From Spirochaetes bacterium RIFOXYC1_FULL_54_7 (GTDB lineage: Bacteria; Spirochaetota; Spirochaetia; Treponematales; UBA12059): a stretch of DNA of 8,648 nucleotides. Below the pieces are notes generated by a model that searched no databases, was not told where the DNA came from, and worked only from the letters and a program-made list of their open reading frames with translations. Below, one piece after another: positions 6,020-8,648 of the stretch (positions within the stretch are counted from its first letter, which is position 1; each line of letters begins with the position of its first letter). A program made the translations under genes and the position numbers. Location: assembly GCA_001830645.1 (NCBI GenBank), contig MIBM01000060.1, forward strand, positions 14,863-23,510. Direction: 5' to 3'.

Positions 6020-6960
6020 GCTTTCCTCCGGATCAATTTTGTTTCCAGGTTCGTCATATAGTCGATGAAATCCGTTCCGGCGGCGTCCAGAACTTCTTCA
6101 CTGGATCCTTCAATCAGTGGTGAACAGGTCTCATAGACTACCCAACCCGAATAGCCACCATCAGCAAGCCCACCTAGAAACGGTTGGTAATCTATCTCAC
6201 CACGGCTCATGTAGGTGGCCTTCGCAAGGTCTGTAGCTTCCCGTTTGTAGTTGATCAACTCCGGCTGGTATTGGTACTGGGGGAACCGGCGGTAATTGGC
6301 TGCTATGCTCAGGGCAGTGCGTGGGGCCAGCAACCGGGCTCCAGCGGCAAGATCTTCTCCACGCAGGTAAGGGGACCAGGCATCATAGCCGGCCTTTACA
6401 CTTGGATGCCCGACTTCAGCCAGCAGGATGTCCATCAAGGCACTGTCCACCCCGAAATCATGATGATTCTGTACCGCAAGCACCACGCCGTTCCTTGCCG
6501 CCAAGTCACCACAGCGACGGAGCAGATCTACGAGCCTGTTCCACTTCGCCTGGAAACCCGGCCCACAGGGTTGGCGAGACTCACCTGGCTGGACATGATT
6601 GTAGCCGGTGAAGATCCTTACCAGACTACCGCCAAGGGCGGCTGAAACCCGGCAACAGGCCTCTATGTAGGCCAACTGAAATTCGTCAACCGGAACTTCG
6701 GAAGGAGCGGGTATGAAAAAATCAGTGTAGGCTGCAACACCAATGGCCTGTATGCCCCAATCTTGCATGGCTTTCCTCAGGGAAGCCAACTCTGCATCCC
6801 CTGTCTGCAGGGGTGAAAGGTGCGGCTTCTTGCCCATGACCAGAATACCGTCAAAGCCAAGAGCCGCGGCCTTCTGTACAACCTTTTCCAGGGGCAGACT
6901 CTGCTGCCCCCATAAACCAGCGTAACTTACGGAAAACAGACCACGTTTGAACGTGCTCAT
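6016..6960 (-). CDS. Xylose isomerase-like TIM-barrel protein with altered metal site
   Basis: 314 residues of the sugar phosphate isomerase/epimerase fold. LEKVVQKAAALGFDGILVMG (24-43) is the usual first barrel segment, and TPV-type strands are replaced by LAVQNHHDFG (161-170), typical of a subgroup with QNHHD. D193 (GYDAWSP), the segment SIAANYRRF (218-226) and E277 (VVYETCSPL) correspond to the positions of the remaining metal ligands. The first Glu is thus Gln164 and the usual His at the third position is missing, so metal binding may be changed; H166/H167 could compensate. The C-terminus GWVVYETCSPLIEG.. plus a final helix matches that subgroup. The start overlaps the permease stop as ATGA and the end overlaps the oxidoreductase start. 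It may be an isomerase, an epimerase or a keto-sugar lyase. Family sure, reaction unknown. Confidence 0.87.
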   Translation of the reverse strand: MSTFKRGLFSVSYAGLWGQQSLPLEKVVQKAAALGFDGILVMGKKPHLSPLQTGDAELASLRKAMQDWGIQAIGVAAYTDFFIPAPSEVPVDEFQLAYIEACCRVSAALGGSLVRIFTGYNHVQPGESRQPCGPGFQAKWNRLVDLLRRCGDLAARNGVVLAVQNHHDFGVDSALMDILLAEVGHPSVKAGYDAWSPYLRGEDLAAGARLLAPRTALSIAANYRRFPQYQYQPELINYKREATDLAKATYMSRGEIDYQPFLGGLADGGYSGWVVYETCSPLIEGSSEEVLDAAGTDFIDYMTNLETKLIRRKA

Positions 6961-8513
6961 TCAAAATCCCTGTCAGGAAGCTCGGGGGCTTTCAGGTAAC
7001 GCTGGGGCAGAATGGCCCTCAGGGGTTTGAAAATGAAACCCATCACAGCCCGCACCGGTCTTGTACGACCGAAGAGGGTAAAAAATATGAATATTATCAG
7101 TATGAAGCTGATGGGGCTGGCAAAGAAAGGCGACACGCTTCCATGAGAGAGTATGAAACCCCGTCTGAGGTTCTCATCCACCATGGTGCCCAGAAGTATG
7201 CCAAGCACGAACGGAGCCTCCGGATACCCCATCTTGCGCATCGGGTAACCTAGCAACCCAAAACCAATCATGACCATGATATCAAAAATCCTGCCGGAAA
7301 TTGCATAGGTTCCCACGATACAAAGTACCAGTACAATTGGCATCATTATCGATTTCCTGATCATGAGCAGCCGCAACAAAGGCTTCACCACGACAATGCC
7401 CAGAACGAACATCGCAAACGTGGCAATCAGGAACATGGCACTGAAGGTATAGATGTACATCGGGTTTTCTATCATAAGAAGAGGACCCGGTCTGATGTTG
7501 TGCAGGAACAGAGCAGCCAGCAGAACCGCTGCCGGTGGGCTGCCGGGTATGGCAAGAGCCAGTACCGGAACAAGAGCTCCACCTACACAGGCATTGTTGG
7601 CTGTCTCGGATGCAATCAATCCTTCGATTGAACCTTTCCCGAATTTTTCCGGAGTCTTGCTTCCCCGCTTGGCAAAGTCATAGGCCACATAAGACGCAAT
7701 ATTCTCCCCGACACCAGGTACTACTCCGATAAAAACACCTATGATGCCAGACCGGATTATATTCACCCAGTTGGCTGCAATATCCTTCAGTCGTGGTAGG
7801 ACCCGGCCGAACTGAGGGATGATTTCTTCTTTTCTTGTGTCCGAAAGGGATGACAGGATCTCTACGATGCCGTAGGTGCCAACCAGTACAGGAATGATTC
7901 CGAAACCGGCCATCAGGTCGGATTCACCGAAGGTATAGCGCCTGAAGCCCTGTATGGTCTCCATGCCTACGAAGGCAAAAAGGATGCCCAGGATTCCGGA
8001 TATCCAGCCTTTGAGGGGATCTTTGGCCGCTGTCAGATTGCCACAGATGGCAACACCAAAAACAGCCAGCCAGAATATCTCATAGGTCTTGAATTCCAGA
8101 GCCAGATTTCCTAAAAGCGGTGTCAGGAATGAAAGTGCTACAAGACCTGCAACAGAACCCAGGAAGGAGGCGGTAGTAGCCAGGCCAAGAGCCTGGGCGG
8201 CGTTGCCGCTCTTTGCCAGCGGGAAACCGTCAAGGCAGGTGGCAGCACTTGCGGGAGTACCTGGAATATTCAGCAATATGGCGGAACGGCTTCCTCCATA
8301 TATTGCTCCGATGTAGATGCTTACAAGCACCAGTATCGCATTGCCAGGATTCCATTTGAATGTCAAAGCAGTCAGGATGGCAATGCCCACCGTTGCTGTA
8401 AGGCCAGGAAGCATACCGAAGATTATGCCAAGCTGGACGGCAACAAAGCAGTAAAGCAAGTTCATAGGCGTCAACAGGTTGAAGGTTTCCTGCATCAAAT
8501 ATATAAAACCCAC
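6957..8513 (-). CDS. tctA: TctA: large membrane subunit of a tripartite tricarboxylate transporter
   Basis: 518 residues from GTG 8513. It is the large multi-helix inner-membrane permease of the TTT family, which works with TctB and a periplasmic binding protein TctC and is driven by an ion gradient. The family's two internal repeats are clear: TPMNLLYCF..LGIIFGMLPGLTATVGIAIL near residues 15-47, and IGVFIGVVPGVGENIASYVAYD near 258-279. FGKGSIEGLIASETANNA (about 291-308) and AIPGSPPAAVLLAALF with HNIRPGP (about 321-344) follow. About ten to twelve hydrophobic segments are present, as expected for about 500 residues. A GTG at 8522 is in frame but its ribosome site would touch it. Known TTT systems carry citrate, tartrate, aromatic acids and sugar acids; the sugar-enzyme neighbours suggest a carboxylated sugar. 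It overlaps the next gene by ATGA. Confidence 0.93.
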   Translation of the reverse strand: MGFIYLMQETFNLLTPMNLLYCFVAVQLGIIFGMLPGLTATVGIAILTALTFKWNPGNAILVLVSIYIGAIYGGSRSAILLNIPGTPASAATCLDGFPLAKSGNAAQALGLATTASFLGSVAGLVALSFLTPLLGNLALEFKTYEIFWLAVFGVAICGNLTAAKDPLKGWISGILGILFAFVGMETIQGFRRYTFGESDLMAGFGIIPVLVGTYGIVEILSSLSDTRKEEIIPQFGRVLPRLKDIAANWVNIIRSGIIGVFIGVVPGVGENIASYVAYDFAKRGSKTPEKFGKGSIEGLIASETANNACVGGALVPVLALAIPGSPPAAVLLAALFLHNIRPGPLLMIENPMYIYTFSAMFLIATFAMFVLGIVVVKPLLRLLMIRKSIMMPIVLVLCIVGTYAISGRIFDIMVMIGFGLLGYPMRKMGYPEAPFVLGILLGTMVDENLRRGFILSHGSVSPFFASPISFILIIFIFFTLFGRTRPVRAVMGFIFKPLRAILPQRYLKAPELPDRDFE

Positions 8514-8521
8514 GGCAAACA

Positions 8522-8527
8522 CTCCTT
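8522..8527 (-). promoter_or_regulatory. Ribosome site deciding the tctA start
   Basis: AAGGAG on the minus strand lies 8 bases before GTG at 8513-8511, an ideal gap. The upstream in-frame GTG (8522-8520) begins inside this site and cannot use it. An ATG at 8495-8493 would be 26 bases away. Confidence 0.6.
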
Positions 8528-8594
8528 AATCATGAATCTCGCCGGTATAAAAATGCCACAAAGAAAGTTCCCGGCCTTCCTGTCAAACACTGCC

Positions 8595-8648
8595 TTACGG
8601 AAGAGGTATGAGGAACAGATATTCAAAGGAAAACCATATTGAAGTGGA
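8595..8648 (-). CDS. Probable C-terminal end of a TctB-like subunit, partial
   Basis: The minus strand from 8648 reads 17 codons then TAA (8597-8595): STSIWFSFEYLFLIPLP. The aromatic, hydrophobic end closing with IPLP resembles the last helix and 'VPLP' tail common in TctB, the small four-helix subunit normally encoded just before TctA. The distance to the tctA start is 81 bases, acceptable in an operon. Only 17 residues are in the window, so this rests mainly on position and a short ending. Confidence 0.45.
   Translation of the reverse strand, partial: STSIWFSFEYLFLIPLP

Noticed and set aside
8495..8647. Minus-strand open frame running about 50 codons across the start of tctA
   Set aside because: It overlaps tctA out of frame and its translation matches no family I know. 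The competing frame from 8648 ends with a TctB-like tail at a sensible distance.

Overview
The window is dense bacterial DNA with a moderate G+C content by eye, ATG/GTG starts, strong AAGGAG-type ribosome sites and 4-base gene overlaps. The mixture of a lipoprotein with a loose lipobox (FLGC), a TctA-type carboxylate permease and a set of xylose-isomerase-like enzymes would fit an anaerobic spirochaete such as a Treponema relative. That is a guess from gene style; nothing in the window fixes the taxon. There are no RNA genes, insertion sequences, CRISPR arrays or gene-free stretches longer than 300 bases.

Left edge (1-420, minus): the N-terminal part of a lipoprotein carrying a bacterial Ig-like (Big_5/SbsA type) domain, cut by the window. 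A 239-base divergent control region (421-659) holds four short perfect dyads and a plausible promoter for the next gene.

Plus-strand block (660-3237): a Crp/Fnr-type regulator is followed after one base by an extended short-chain dehydrogenase/epimerase with a large insertion between its catalytic Ser and Tyr. After a 72-base gap holding an ordered repeat/dyad element comes a small protein of unknown function that resembles the 'MPYI...GDLNY...EFYRR...NGD' family (I believe DUF6899) but is enlarged by an internal segment. This block meets the next one tail to tail around a perfect 10-bp hairpin at 3251-3278.

Minus-strand operon (8648 down to 3327), in order of transcription: the likely last 17 codons of a TctB-like small subunit at the right edge, the large permease TctA, a xylose-isomerase-like TIM-barrel protein with a degenerate metal site, a Gfo/Idh/MocA NAD(P)-dependent oxidoreductase, a second TIM-barrel isomerase/epimerase with an intact metal site, and a variant glucosamine-6-phosphate deaminase (NagB-like). 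The last five genes overlap by 4 bases (ATGA, ATGA, GTGA) or abut exactly (TGA then ATG), so they are almost certainly co-transcribed and translationally coupled.

Together the minus operon reads as an uptake and breakdown pathway for a carboxylated or modified (perhaps amino) sugar. The tripartite transporter brings the compound in, the Gfo/Idh/MocA enzyme oxidises a sugar hydroxyl, the two TIM-barrel enzymes isomerise, epimerise or eliminate, and the NagB-like enzyme handles an amino- or keto-sugar phosphate. No kinase is visible. The substrate cannot be read from the sequence, and this operon is the best candidate here for an undescribed pathway.
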